Notes: generated by a model not told the origin, from the sequence alone. DNA of 64,000 bases from an uncultured Bradyrhizobium sp. (GCF_936943645.1 NZ_CAKZJO010000052.1:185816-249815); one strand, 5' to 3'; numbered from the stretch's first letter, positions 54,816 through 63,764 are shown. Translations and numbers: made by a program.

Positions 54816-55364
54816 ATGCCCGCCAACGACGATTTGCAGAAGGCGCAGCGCTTCCGCGAGGCGGCGCTGCCCTATCTTGACGATGTCTATACGCTCGCGC
54901 GTTATCTCTTGCGCGATGCCTCCGACGCCGAAGACGCCGTGCAGGAATGCTATCTGCGGGCGCTGAAGCACTTTGACAGCTATCGCGGCCCGGCCATGAA
55001 ACCCTGGCTGTTCGCGATCCTGCGCAACGTCTGCAACGCCGAATATGCAAGGCGGGCGTCGCGGCCCAGTGCGATCGAGGATACGCCCGGCGCGGCCGAT
55101 CAGACGCCGATCTGGCAGGAGAACGAGGCCAGCCCGGAAACCGAGGTGCTGCGCAGCCGCGATGCCGGCGCCATCCGCAAGCTGATCGACGCGCTCGCCG
55201 AGCCGTTCAGGGAAACCTTCGTGCTGCGCGAGATCAACAATTTGTCCTATCGTGAAATCGCCGAGGCCGTCGGCGCCCCCGTCGGCACCGTGATGTCCCG
55301 CCTCGCCCGTGCCCGCGCCATGCTGCGCGCGGCCTGGACGGCGGAAGAGGAGCACTCAAGATGA
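54816..55364 (+). CDS. ECF-type RNA polymerase sigma factor
   Basis: A 182-residue ECF factor. Region 2 has FREAALPYLDDVYTLARYLL and DAEDAVQECYLRALKHF; region 4 has LAEPFRETFVLREINNLSYR and VGAPVGTVMSRLARARAML. The ATG at 54816 (MPANDDLQ) follows GAGGAG; the 50-codon longer frame back to 54666 is rejected for lack of a site. It is followed at once by a zinc-finger anti-sigma gene (ATGA overlap). The signal it answers is unknown; the cupredoxin suggests redox or copper. Confidence 0.92.
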   Translation: MPANDDLQKAQRFREAALPYLDDVYTLARYLLRDASDAEDAVQECYLRALKHFDSYRGPAMKPWLFAILRNVCNAEYARRASRPSAIEDTPGAADQTPIWQENEASPETEVLRSRDAGAIRKLIDALAEPFRETFVLREINNLSYREIAEAVGAPVGTVMSRLARARAMLRAAWTAEEEHSR

Positions 55365-56125
55365 CCTGCGACGAAGCAAGGATCATGCTTCACGCGCTGC
55401 TCGACGGCGAGCTCGACGCCGGCCATGCGCGCGAGGTCGAAGCCCATATCGCCGGCTGTCCCGGCTGCGCCGCCGAATTCGCGGCGCAGCGCGAGATGCA
55501 GCGCGCGCTTGCCGACACCAATCTGCGCTACACCGCACCCGCGAGCCTGCGCAACAAGATCGAGGCCTCGCTGCCGAAGGCGCAGCCCCAGCCGACCCGC
55601 CGCTCCGTGCTGCGCGGCTTTGCGATGGGCTCAGCTGTGTCCGCGCTCGCCGCCACAGGCATCGTCGCCGTGGTGCTGCGCCAGGACGACCAGCAGCGCA
55701 TCCTCTCGGAGGTCGTCTCCGCGCATCTGCGCTCGCTGCAGGCCGGCCATCTCATCGACGTGGTCTCGACCGACCAGCATACGGTCAAGCCGTGGTTCAA
55801 CGGCAAGCTCGACGTCGCCCCGCCCGTGATCGACCTGACCGCGCAAGGCTTTACACTGGTCGGCGGCCGTCTCGACTACATCGACGCGCGCGCCATCGGC
55901 GCCGTCGTCTACAAGCGGCGCCAGCACGTGATCAACCTGTTCGTAGCACAGACATCGAGCACCGAGCACCGGCCGCCGAAGACGCAGACCATGCAGGGCT
56001 TCAATTGCCGCCGTTGGGGCGAGCGCGGTCTGAACTTCTGGGCCGTCAGCGACATCGGCGGCGACGAGCTCGCCGAGTTCGTCGACAAGTTCGAGGCGGC
56101 GATGAAGGCGAATGTGGAGGGGTAG
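55361..56125 (+). CDS. Zinc-finger (zf-HC2) transmembrane anti-sigma factor
   Basis: A 254-residue anti-sigma factor. The N-terminal zinc-binding domain has C3, then H29-x3-C33-x2-C36 (EAHIAGCPGC). One membrane helix lies at about 86-106 (GFAMGSAVSALAATGIVAVV). The periplasmic domain (about 110-254) carries DVVSTDQHTVKPWFNGKLDV and GGRLDYIDARAIGAVVYKRR, as in many alphaproteobacterial membrane anti-sigmas. It is translationally coupled to the sigma gene and should hold it inactive. Confidence 0.92.
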   Translation: MTCDEARIMLHALLDGELDAGHAREVEAHIAGCPGCAAEFAAQREMQRALADTNLRYTAPASLRNKIEASLPKAQPQPTRRSVLRGFAMGSAVSALAATGIVAVVLRQDDQQRILSEVVSAHLRSLQAGHLIDVVSTDQHTVKPWFNGKLDVAPPVIDLTAQGFTLVGGRLDYIDARAIGAVVYKRRQHVINLFVAQTSSTEHRPPKTQTMQGFNCRRWGERGLNFWAVSDIGGDELAEFVDKFEAAMKANVEG

Positions 56126-56223
56126 CAAGTCTGCGTCAGGCCCGCGGGCCGGCCTCCCCGTGACGCGCCTCACGGTGCTCCCGACAGTTCTGCATCAGAT
56201 TGGAGCTGTCGAGGAGAACGAAA

Positions 56224-56409
56224 ATGGTTGCTTTGATGATCGCTTGCGCCGGCCTGCCGTCGATGTTCGCTACCGCGTGTGCCACGTTGCTGGCGTTGAA
56301 GGATCGCAAGCAATGGGTCTGGTTCGCAGCGCTCGCCATACTCGCGGGCTTCGCCGGTTTGACGGTCCTGAATATGCTTGAACTCTGGCGGTACAGCGTG
56401 CACGGTTGA
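56224..56409 (+). CDS. Small two-helix membrane protein
   Basis: A 61-residue protein starting MVALMIACAG at an ATG with GAGGAG 7 nt upstream. Two hydrophobic helices (ALMIACAGLPSMFATACATLLA and FAALAILAGFAGLTVLNML, here shown in part) are joined by KDRKQWVW. No family is recognised. It lies 98 bp after the anti-sigma gene and may belong to its transcript. It is convergent with hpnO. Confidence 0.6.
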   Translation: MVALMIACAGLPSMFATACATLLALKDRKQWVWFAALAILAGFAGLTVLNMLELWRYSVHG

Positions 56410-56446
56410 ACGGCCGACACGGCCCTTCAGCTTTGCGGCTGGAGTG

Positions 56447-57838
56447 TTACGCCGACCTTCGCACCGCGTTGTCCACCAGCGTCTTGCCGAGCGACCAGAT
56501 CGCGCCGGGGACCTTGTGGCTGCCGGCGATGACATCGTCGAACGCCTTCTCGATCCAGGTGCAATCTTCCTCCGTGATCGTGAGCGGCGGCAGCAGCTTG
56601 ATGGTGTGGCTGCCGTGGCCCGCAACCTGCGTCAGGATCTTGTGATCCTTGAACAGCGGCACGGTGATGAGCTGGCAGAACAGGCCCTTGTTGGCCGCTT
56701 CCAGCACGTTCCAGGAGGCGCGCAGGCGCAGCGACTTCGGCGGGCCGAACTCGACGCCGATCATCAGCCCCTTGCCGCGTACTTCCTTCATCAGCTCGTA
56801 GCCGGGCACCATGCGCGTCAGCGCGAGGCGCAGCTCGGCGCCGCGCTTGGCGGCGGACTCGATCAGCTTCTCGGACTCCATGACATCGAGCGTGGCGATG
56901 CCCGCGGCCATGGCGAGGTCGTTCTTCGAGAAGGTCGAACCGTGCACCACCGCGCGGTCCATCTGATTGAAGATCTTGTCGAAGATGGCCTTGCGCGTCA
57001 GCACCGCGCCGACCGGCACGTGGCCGCCCGAGAGCGACTTCGACAGCAGCACCATGTCGGGCTCGACGTTCCAGTGCTCGACCGCCAGGAAGCGGCCGGT
57101 GCGGCCCATGCCGGTCTGGATCTCGTCGGCGACGAACAGCGTGCCGTATTTCTTGCAGAGCGCGGCGGCGCCGGGCAGGAATTCGTCGGTGGGCATGTTG
57201 ACGCCCTTGCCCTGGATCGGCTCGACGACGAAGGCCGCGACCTCGCGCGAGGCCAGCGCCTTTTCCAGCGCGGCCAGATCGTTGAACGGGATCGAAGTGC
57301 AGCCCGGCAGCAGCGGCTCGAAGCCGGTGCGGAAGTTCGAATCACCGGTCAGCGACAGCGCGCCATAGGTCAGGCCGTGATAGCCGTGGGCGCAATAGAC
57401 GATGCCGGGGCGGCCCGTCGCGCCGCGCGCGAACTTGATCGCGGCTTCGACGCATTCGGCGCCGGAATTGGCGAAGAACGCCTTGTCCAGATACGGGACA
57501 TATTTCAGCAGCCGCTCGGCGAGCACGCCCGCGAGCACCGAGACGTCGAACTGGACGAGGTTAGGCAGGTCGGCATCGAGCACGCTCTTGAGCGCATCGC
57601 GCATGACCGGATGATTGCGCCCGATCGCAAACACGCCAAAGCCGGACAGCAGGTCGAGATAGCGCGCGCCGTCGCGATCGTAGAGATACTGCCCCTGCCC
57701 CTTCTGGAAGCCGACATCGTAGCCGATGGTCTTGAGGACCCGAACGAACTGCTCGTTCAGATACCGATTATGCAGGGTGCTGCGCTGGGCCTGACGGTCC
57801 GCGAATAGCTGAGACATGTCTGGATTTGGGCTGTGCAT
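56447..57838 (-). CDS. hpnO: Hopanoid aminotransferase HpnO
   Basis: A 463-residue class III PLP aminotransferase. The PLP region includes FANSGAECVEAAIKFAR, VVEPIQGKGVNMPTDEFLPG and DEIQTGMGRTG, with the Schiff-base Lys in LLSKSLSGGHVPVG. In Rhodopseudomonas-type bacteria HpnO makes aminobacteriohopanetriol from an aldehyde precursor. The assignment follows its closeness to hpnN, ispH and hpnH, as related ornithine/acetylornithine enzymes look similar. The ATG at 57838 or 57817 may be used. Confidence 0.88.
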   Translation of the reverse strand: MHSPNPDMSQLFADRQAQRSTLHNRYLNEQFVRVLKTIGYDVGFQKGQGQYLYDRDGARYLDLLSGFGVFAIGRNHPVMRDALKSVLDADLPNLVQFDVSVLAGVLAERLLKYVPYLDKAFFANSGAECVEAAIKFARGATGRPGIVYCAHGYHGLTYGALSLTGDSNFRTGFEPLLPGCTSIPFNDLAALEKALASREVAAFVVEPIQGKGVNMPTDEFLPGAAALCKKYGTLFVADEIQTGMGRTGRFLAVEHWNVEPDMVLLSKSLSGGHVPVGAVLTRKAIFDKIFNQMDRAVVHGSTFSKNDLAMAAGIATLDVMESEKLIESAAKRGAELRLALTRMVPGYELMKEVRGKGLMIGVEFGPPKSLRLRASWNVLEAANKGLFCQLITVPLFKDHKILTQVAGHGSHTIKLLPPLTITEEDCTWIEKAFDDVIAGSHKVPGAIWSLGKTLVDNAVRRSA

Positions 57839-57979
57839 CCGTTACATACTTCGGTTGAGGGTCGTCTCGTCAACTGAAAAGGGACCGTCACTGAAAACGG
57901 TCTGTGCGGCCTTTTGCCCTTTTTCGGACCATCTTCGCAAGCACAGCTTTAAACCATGTTGCACTGCCGAGGAACTATC

Positions 57980-58600
57980 ATGCGTTTAGCCCTTTACACC
58001 GGACTAATACTGGCTGGCGGTTGCGCCTGCCTGACCCCGGCGCTCGCCGCCGATCCCACCGGCGACTGGCGCGTCGCCGACGGCGTCGCCAACATCCGTG
58101 TCGCCCAATGCAATGGCAGCATGTGGGGCGCGGTGGCCTGGGAAAAGAAGCCCGGCGGGCGCGACGAGAACAATCCGGATGCCTCGAAAAAGAACAGGCC
58201 CACGCTGGGCATGGCGACGCTGATCGACATGAAGAAGAAGCCCGGCGCCGAGCAGTGGGAAGGACAGGTCTATAACGCCCAGGACGGCCAGATCTACAGC
58301 GCGACCATCACGCCTGTCGGCACCGACCAGCTCGAAATCAAGGGCTGCGTGATGGGATTCCTCTGCGGAGGCGAGACCTGGACCCGGGTTGGTCCGCCGA
58401 TCCCCTTGAGCACCGCCAACGCCAAGGGCGCGCCGAAGTCCCCGGCCGCGACGCCGAAAGCCGCAGGCACGACGGTTGCCGCCGCGCCTGCGCCCGCAGC
58501 CCCGAAGGCCCCGGCCGCCGCCAAGCCCGGTCAGAAGGGCGCCGCGGACCCGGTCGGCGACATCTGCCTACTCCCTGAGATTGCGGGGTTTGCCCATTAG
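57980..58600 (+). CDS. Exported DUF2147 protein
   Basis: A 206-residue protein with a signal peptide (LALYTGLILAGGCACLTPALA). The DUF2147 domain is clear: DPTGDWRVADGVANIRVAQC, WEGQVYNAQDGQIYSATITP and LEIKGCVMGFLCGGETWTRV. DUF2147 proteins are small periplasmic lipocalin-like proteins; their role is unknown. A Pro/Ala-rich tail follows. GAGGAA precedes the ATG at 57980. Its last 33 bp overlap the end of the convergent hpnN gene. Confidence 0.87.
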   Translation: MRLALYTGLILAGGCACLTPALAADPTGDWRVADGVANIRVAQCNGSMWGAVAWEKKPGGRDENNPDASKKNRPTLGMATLIDMKKKPGAEQWEGQVYNAQDGQIYSATITPVGTDQLEIKGCVMGFLCGGETWTRVGPPIPLSTANAKGAPKSPAATPKAAGTTVAAAPAPAAPKAPAAAKPGQKGAADPVGDICLLPEIAGFAH

Positions 58601-61156
58601 GGCCGGCTGGAACAGCAGCACGGCCGCGAGCGTCGTCACCAGCGAGAGGGCAAGCAGCTTGCCCATGCTGGAGGTGCCGGGATGGCTCGACAGCCACAGG
58701 CTGCCGAACGCGGTCGCGGTCGTCAGCGCGCTGAAGAAGATTGCGCGCGTCAGGCTGGTTTGCAGCAGGTTCGTCCTGCCCGAGCGCCAGGCCACGACAT
58801 AATAGATCTTGAAGGCGACGCCGACGCCGAGCAGCAGCGGGAACGCGACGATGTTGGCGAAGTTGAGCGGCAGGCCGATCAGCACGCAGATCTCGAGCGT
58901 CACCGCGCCCGCAACCAGGAGCGGCACCAGCGTCATCAGCACGTCGACGAAGCGGCGCAGGGTGATCCACAGCAGGAGGCCGATCACCAGCAGCGCATAG
59001 ATGCCGGCGTGGATGAACGCCCGCACCACGGTGTCGCCGGATTTCAGGATCGAGACCGGCCCGCCGATGGCGGTCGGCTCGGCAACGAGCACCGCCGCCG
59101 CAAATTTGCGCAGCGTGTCGTTATCGTTGGGATCGCCCTTGGGCAGCGCCTCGACGCGGATGATACCGTCCTTGCTCTTCCAGGCGCTGACGAGATCGGG
59201 GGGCAATGAGTTCAGGGTGACGGGTCCGGCCTGCATCGCATTCCTGAGCTGGTCGAACACGATCTTCAACGGCATGACGAATACGTTTTGCGCCTTGTTG
59301 CGCGTGGCCTCGTCGCCATTGGCGAGCTTTTCGAGCGCGTCGGCCAGACGGCGCGAGGCGACCGCACCCGGGCCCTTCGCATCGCCTGCGGTGCGGCGCA
59401 GATTATCGACCGAGGATTTCAGCGCCTCGACGTTTTCCTGATCCGACGGCGCCGCGTCGATCTGATCGGGGTTGAGCGCGGGATTGAGCACCTTGGCGCC
59501 CTGCGCGAGCAGCTTCAGCTTCGGCGGCTGGTCCTCCGGCACGAAGCTGTTGAGCGACATCACCCTGAGCACCTCGGGCACCTTCTCCAGCTTCGCCTCG
59601 ACCGCCCTCGCCTGCTCCTCCGACGTGGTCATCACGTTGATGGCATTGGCGCCGGTGTTGGGATCCTTGCGCAGATCGAGGAAGGTCGCGATCGATTCGG
59701 CGCGCGGATTGCGCAGGTTCATCGGGTTGAAGTCGAACTTCATGAAATAGAGCAGCGGCAGACCGGCGACCGCGAGCAGCAGCGTGCCGCCCACGACCAG
59801 CACGCGATGCTTCTCCAGGAAGTGATCGAGCGGCGCCAGGAAGGCATAGCCGACCGGTTCCATCTCGCCCGGCGGGTTGAGCAGCTTCAACAGCGCCGGC
59901 AGAACGGTGATCGACGAGATGAACGCCACCAGCATGCCGACGCCGGCGATCTGGCCGAGCTCCGCGATGCCCTTGTAGTCGGTCGGCATGAAGCAGAGGA
60001 AGCCGGCGGCCGTCGCCATCGCCGCCAGCGACAGCGGCACCGCCGAGCGCTTGGCCGCCAGCACCAGCGCGCCCGAAAGGTCGTTATGCTTGTAGCGCTC
60101 CGAGCGGTAGCGGACGCTGTATTGAATGCCGAAATCGACGCCGAGGCCGACGAACAGCACCGCGAAGGCGATCGACAGCAGATTGAACGATCCGACCATC
60201 ATCAGGCCGGCCGCGGTCGTCAGCGCGAGGCCGACGAAGAGGTTGACGAACACGGCGAAGATGATCTTCGACGAATGCAGCGCGAGCCACAGGATGACCA
60301 GCACGACGAGAACCGTACCAACGCCGTTGACGACGGCACCTTCCTGGACGGTGGCGTATTCCTCGTTGGCAATCGGGATCGGCCCGGTCAGCCGCACCCG
60401 CGCCTGATATCTGCCAGCAAAATCGAGCTCCGCAGCCGCTTTCCGGATCGCGTCGGTGGCATCCTTGCCCGGCTCGAGCGCGTTGTAGTCGAGGATCGGC
60501 TTGAACTCGATGAAGGCTCGCTTGTCCGAATCCTTGAGCGGCTCGTCGCTGACGAGCTCGCGCCAGGAGAAGCTGGCGTCGCCCTTGCCCAGCACGGTCT
60601 CGACCGTCTGCGCGATCAGGTTGAAGGGCCGCTCGGTGCTGTCGAGCTTGACCTGGCCGCGCTTGACGCCGGCGAGCCCCGTCTCAAGCGCGCCGGTCAG
60701 GCCGCGGATCGAGGGATCGCCAGCCATGATCTCGATCAGGGGCGCTGCGGATTCGAACTGGCCGGTGATCTTGCCGACTTCCTCGGTCGGCAGGAACAGC
60801 AGGCCGTTCTTCTCGAAGAACTCTCCGCTGCCGAGTTGCTGCAGTGACTGGAAGTTGGTCTTGTCATCCTTCAGCTTGGCGTAGAGCGCGTCTGCCGCTG
60901 CGCTCGCCATCTCCGGAGTCCGCGCCTCGACCACGGCAAGGATCGTTTCATTTTGGTCGAACGCCTTGTCGAACTGCTGGTCGCGCTTGCGCCAGTCAAG
61001 GTTCTGGGAAATCAGCGAATTGATGTCGGTGTTGATGGCGAAGTGACGGGCAGCGTAATAGCCCGCAGCCACCGAGAGCAGCAGCCCGAGAACGACGACG
61101 AGGGAGGCAAACCGGGTGCAGGCCCTGACGATGGCGACGACGACGCTTTGCAGCAC
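58568..61156 (-). CDS. hpnN: Hopanoid transporter HpnN (RND/MMPL family)
   Basis: An 862-residue, about 12-helix RND-type permease that moves hopanoids from the inner to the outer membrane. TM1 is FASLVVVLGLLLSVAAGYYA. The first half-repeat has GVDFGIQYSVRYRSERYKHN and the sterol-sensing-like MATAAGFLCFMPTDYKGIAE; the second has GVGVAFKIYYVVAWRSGRTN and FFSALTTATAFGSLWLSSHP. The start is a GTG at 61156 with a purine-rich AAAGAAAAGAAG before it. A GGAAC-N16-CGTT promoter (61190-61214) precedes it. Confidence 0.94.
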   Translation of the reverse strand: MLQSVVVAIVRACTRFASLVVVLGLLLSVAAGYYAARHFAINTDINSLISQNLDWRKRDQQFDKAFDQNETILAVVEARTPEMASAAADALYAKLKDDKTNFQSLQQLGSGEFFEKNGLLFLPTEEVGKITGQFESAAPLIEIMAGDPSIRGLTGALETGLAGVKRGQVKLDSTERPFNLIAQTVETVLGKGDASFSWRELVSDEPLKDSDKRAFIEFKPILDYNALEPGKDATDAIRKAAAELDFAGRYQARVRLTGPIPIANEEYATVQEGAVVNGVGTVLVVLVILWLALHSSKIIFAVFVNLFVGLALTTAAGLMMVGSFNLLSIAFAVLFVGLGVDFGIQYSVRYRSERYKHNDLSGALVLAAKRSAVPLSLAAMATAAGFLCFMPTDYKGIAELGQIAGVGMLVAFISSITVLPALLKLLNPPGEMEPVGYAFLAPLDHFLEKHRVLVVGGTLLLAVAGLPLLYFMKFDFNPMNLRNPRAESIATFLDLRKDPNTGANAINVMTTSEEQARAVEAKLEKVPEVLRVMSLNSFVPEDQPPKLKLLAQGAKVLNPALNPDQIDAAPSDQENVEALKSSVDNLRRTAGDAKGPGAVASRRLADALEKLANGDEATRNKAQNVFVMPLKIVFDQLRNAMQAGPVTLNSLPPDLVSAWKSKDGIIRVEALPKGDPNDNDTLRKFAAAVLVAEPTAIGGPVSILKSGDTVVRAFIHAGIYALLVIGLLLWITLRRFVDVLMTLVPLLVAGAVTLEICVLIGLPLNFANIVAFPLLLGVGVAFKIYYVVAWRSGRTNLLQTSLTRAIFFSALTTATAFGSLWLSSHPGTSSMGKLLALSLVTTLAAVLLFQPALMGKPRNLRE

Positions 61157-61189
61157 TTCTTTTCTTTCTGCGGTTAACAGCTTGCCGGA

Positions 61190-61214
61190 AACGCCCGCTG
61201 TTTATCGGAGTTCC
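61190..61214 (-). promoter_or_regulatory. EcfG general-stress promoter ahead of hpnN (GGAAC-N16-CGTT)
   Basis: On the minus strand GGAAC (61214-61210), 16 nt, and CGTT (61193-61190) is an exact match to the alphaproteobacterial EcfG consensus GGAAC-N16/17-CGTT. The -10 lies 34 nt from the hpnN GTG. It would place the hopanoid transporter under general-stress control. Confidence 0.72.
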
Positions 61215-61367
61215 CGGGCGAAACCTATTGCTGTTTTGGGTGGCTCTCCCGGGAACAAGGTTCGAAGTAAACGGCGGGAGACCGGGCAAATTCATGCGGG
61301 GCGGTCGGTATAGCCGGGGAGTTGAGGCGGGAACGTGACGAAAGGTTGAGCAGCCCTGTCGCACCTC

Positions 61368-61395
61368 TTGCTGGCGCCCATCTCCCTACTATAAT
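61368..61395 (+). promoter_or_regulatory. Candidate sigma-70 promoter for ispH-hpnH
   Basis: TTGCTG (61368-61373), 16 nt, then a perfect TATAAT (61390-61395) inside CTATAAT, the alphaproteobacterial -10 form. The spacing is slightly short. It would give a leader of roughly 215 nt before the ispH ATG. Confidence 0.45.
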
Positions 61396-61618
61396 ACCTT
61401 GGAATCAACCGCGTCCGGACCTGACGGTTTCATTCGACCTTTCCTTGCTGCCGATTTTTTGACACAAAGAATTGCGCCTCCATGCGCCGGAGCCCCACGG
61501 GGGTGGGCGGCTACCGCGTGCGCGAACCAATGGTGCGGATATTGCAACTCATTGGTCAGGTTCGGGTGCCGCCGGGGACTGAAAAGCGGATTGGTGCAAC
61601 TTGCGTGATGGGCGTCCC

Positions 61619-62545
61619 ATGGAAGTTTATCTGGCGCAACCGCGCGGCTTCTGCGCGGGCGTGGTGCGTGCGATCGAGATCGTGGAACGGGCGCTGGAGA
61701 AATACGGTGCGCCCGTCTACGTGCGCCACGAGATCGTGCACAACAAATACGTCGTCGAGAGCCTGAAAAACAAAGGCGCCATCTTCGTCGAGGAACTGTC
61801 CGAGGTTCCGCCCAGGGCGGTCACGGTCTTCAGCGCCCATGGCGTCGCCCGCAGCGTCGAGGAAGAGGCCGCCGCGCGCGACCTTCCGGTGCTCAACGCC
61901 ACCTGCCCCCTGGTCACGAAAGTTCACAATCAGGGGAAGCGTTACGTCGGCACGGGCCGTACGCTGATCCTGATCGGCCATGCCGGGCACCCCGAGGTCG
62001 AGGGCACGATGGGCCAGGTTCCGGGCCCCGTGCTGCTTGTCCAAAGCGTTCAAGAGGTTAAGGCCTTGAGCCTGCCGGCGGATAGGCCAGTGGCCTATAT
62101 TACCCAGACCACCCTGTCGGTCGACGACACCAAGGACATCATCGCCGCCCTCAAGGCCCGCTTTACAGATATTCAAGGTCCGGATATCCGGGATATCTGC
62201 TATGCGACACAGAACCGCCAATCTGCGGTAAGGGACTTGAGCAAGCTGGTCGACGTGATCTTGGTGGTGGGCGCTGCCAACAGCTCGAACTCGAACCGGC
62301 TTCGCGAAATCGGCACCGAGGCCGGCGTCGCGAGTTATTTGATTGCCGACGGCAGCGAGCTCAATCCGGAGTGGTTGAAGAGTGCGAGAACGGTCGGCAT
62401 TACGGCCGGCGCTTCGGCGCCTGAGGTACTCGTGGATGACGTGATCGAAGCGATGCGGCGGATCGGACCGGTCAAGGTCCAGGTGCTGCCGGGCCGCGAG
62501 GAAAACATCGAATTCCGGCTTCCGGCCCAATTGGCTGCGAGCTGA
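61619..62545 (+). CDS. ispH: 4-hydroxy-3-methylbut-2-enyl diphosphate reductase
   Basis: IspH makes IPP and DMAPP from HMBPP in the last step of the MEP pathway. The 308-residue protein has the three Fe-S cysteines C12 (RGFCAG), C96 (NATCPLV) and C194 ([10 protein letters not shown]), the His of HEIVHN and SAHGV, and [12 protein letters not shown]. The ATG at 61619 ([14 protein letters not shown]) is chosen over a TTG 18 nt upstream. Its location next to hpnH supplies isoprenoid units to hopanoid synthesis. A second ispH elsewhere in the genome is possible. Confidence 0.95.
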   Translation: MEVYLAQPRGFCAGVVRAIEIVERALEKYGAPVYVRHEIVHNKYVVESLKNKGAIFVEELSEVPPRAVTVFSAHGVARSVEEEAAARDLPVLNATCPLVTKVHNQGKRYVGTGRTLILIGHAGHPEVEGTMGQVPGPVLLVQSVQEVKALSLPADRPVAYITQTTLSVDDTKDIIAALKARFTDIQGPDIRDICYATQNRQSAVRDLSKLVDVILVVGAANSSNSNRLREIGTEAGVASYLIADGSELNPEWLKSARTVGITAGASAPEVLVDDVIEAMRRIGPVKVQVLPGREENIEFRLPAQLAAS

Positions 62546-62581
62546 CCCACCTGAATTCAAAGCCCAGAAAGAAACGTTGTA

Positions 62582-63742
62582 ATGGCTATCCCCTTCTTCA
62601 AGGAAATGCGTATCGGCGGCTATTTGCTCAAGCAGAAACTGCTTGGCCGCAAGCGCTATCCGCTCGTGCTGATGCTGGAGCCGCTGTTCCGCTGCAACCT
62701 CGCCTGCGTCGGCTGCGGCAAGATCGACTATCCGGATGCGATCCTCAACCGCCGCATGACCGCGCAGGAGTGCTGGGACGCGGCCGACGAGTGCGGCGCG
62801 CCGATGGTGGCGATTCCCGGCGGCGAGCCGCTGATCCACAAGGAGATCGGCGAGATCGTGCGCGGCCTCGTCGCGCGCAAGAAGTTCGTCTCGCTCTGCA
62901 CCAACGCGCTGCTGCTCGAGAAGAAGCTCGACCTGTTCGAGCCCTCCCCTTACCTGTTCTTCTCCGTCCATCTCGACGGCCTGAAGGATCACCACGACAA
63001 GGCGGTGTCGCAGAAGGGCGTGTTCGACCGCGCGGTGTCCGCGATCAAGGCGGCCAAGGCGCGCGGCTTCACCGTCAACGTCAACGCCACCATCTTCGAC
63101 GGCCACCCGGCCGAGGAGATCGCAAAATTCCTCGACCTCACCGTCGAGCTCGGCGTCGGCGTCTCGATGTCGCCGGGCTACGCCTATGAGCGCGCGCCCG
63201 ACCAGGAGCACTTCCTGAACCGCACCAAGACCAAGAAGCTGTTCCGCGACGTCTTCGCGATGGGCAAGGGCAAGAAGTGGAACTTCATGCATTCCGGCCT
63301 GTTCCTCGACTTCCTCGCCGGCAACCAGGAATACGAGTGCACGCCGTGGGGCATGCCCGCGCGCAACATCTTCGGCTGGCAGAAGCCCTGCTATCTGCTC
63401 GGTGAAGGCTACGCCAAGACCTTCAAGGAGCTGATGGGCACCACCGACTGGGAGACCTACGGCACCGGCAAGTACGAGAAGTGCGCCGACTGTATGGCCC
63501 ATTGCGGCTACGAGCCGACGGCGGCGACTGCGGCCCTCAACAACCCGCTGAAGGCGATGTGGGTGTCGCTGCGCGGCATCAGGACCTCCGGTCCGATGGC
63601 GCCGGAGATCGACATGAGCAAGCAGCGCCCGGCGCAATACATCTTCTCGGCGGAAGTGCAGAAGCGCCTGTCGGAGATCCGCAAGGACGAGGCCGAAGCC
63701 GCTGCCGCGAAGGCCGCGCAGAAGGCCTCGACCGCGGCGTAA
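62582..63742 (+). CDS. hpnH: Adenosyl-hopene transferase HpnH (radical SAM)
   Basis: HpnH joins a 5'-deoxyadenosyl group from SAM to diploptene/hopene, the first step of C35 hopanoid side-chain synthesis. The 386-residue protein has the radical-SAM motif CNLACVGC (C38, C42, C45), then IPGGEPLIHKEI and the C-terminal cysteine-containing DUF3463 part (YEKCADCMAHCGYEP). AAAGAAACG precedes the ATG, 36 bp after ispH. It ends in a Lys/Ala-rich tail (EAAAAKAAQKA). Confidence 0.95.
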   Translation: MAIPFFKEMRIGGYLLKQKLLGRKRYPLVLMLEPLFRCNLACVGCGKIDYPDAILNRRMTAQECWDAADECGAPMVAIPGGEPLIHKEIGEIVRGLVARKKFVSLCTNALLLEKKLDLFEPSPYLFFSVHLDGLKDHHDKAVSQKGVFDRAVSAIKAAKARGFTVNVNATIFDGHPAEEIAKFLDLTVELGVGVSMSPGYAYERAPDQEHFLNRTKTKKLFRDVFAMGKGKKWNFMHSGLFLDFLAGNQEYECTPWGMPARNIFGWQKPCYLLGEGYAKTFKELMGTTDWETYGTGKYEKCADCMAHCGYEPTAATAALNNPLKAMWVSLRGIRTSGPMAPEIDMSKQRPAQYIFSAEVQKRLSEIRKDEAEAAAAKAAQKASTAA

Positions 63743-63764
63743 AGCGCCAGTCGTTATGCCGGCC

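Larger units (their letters stand above)
61157..61618. other. Divergent promoter region between hpnN and ispH
   Basis: This 462-bp gap serves both directions. An EcfG-type promoter faces hpnN at 61190-61214 and a sigma-70-like one faces ispH at 61368-61395. The remaining stretch, about 220 nt between that promoter and the ispH start, would be a long leader. A TTGACA at 61459-61464 has no good -10. I see no clear riboswitch fold, though none can be ruled out by eye. Confidence 0.6.
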
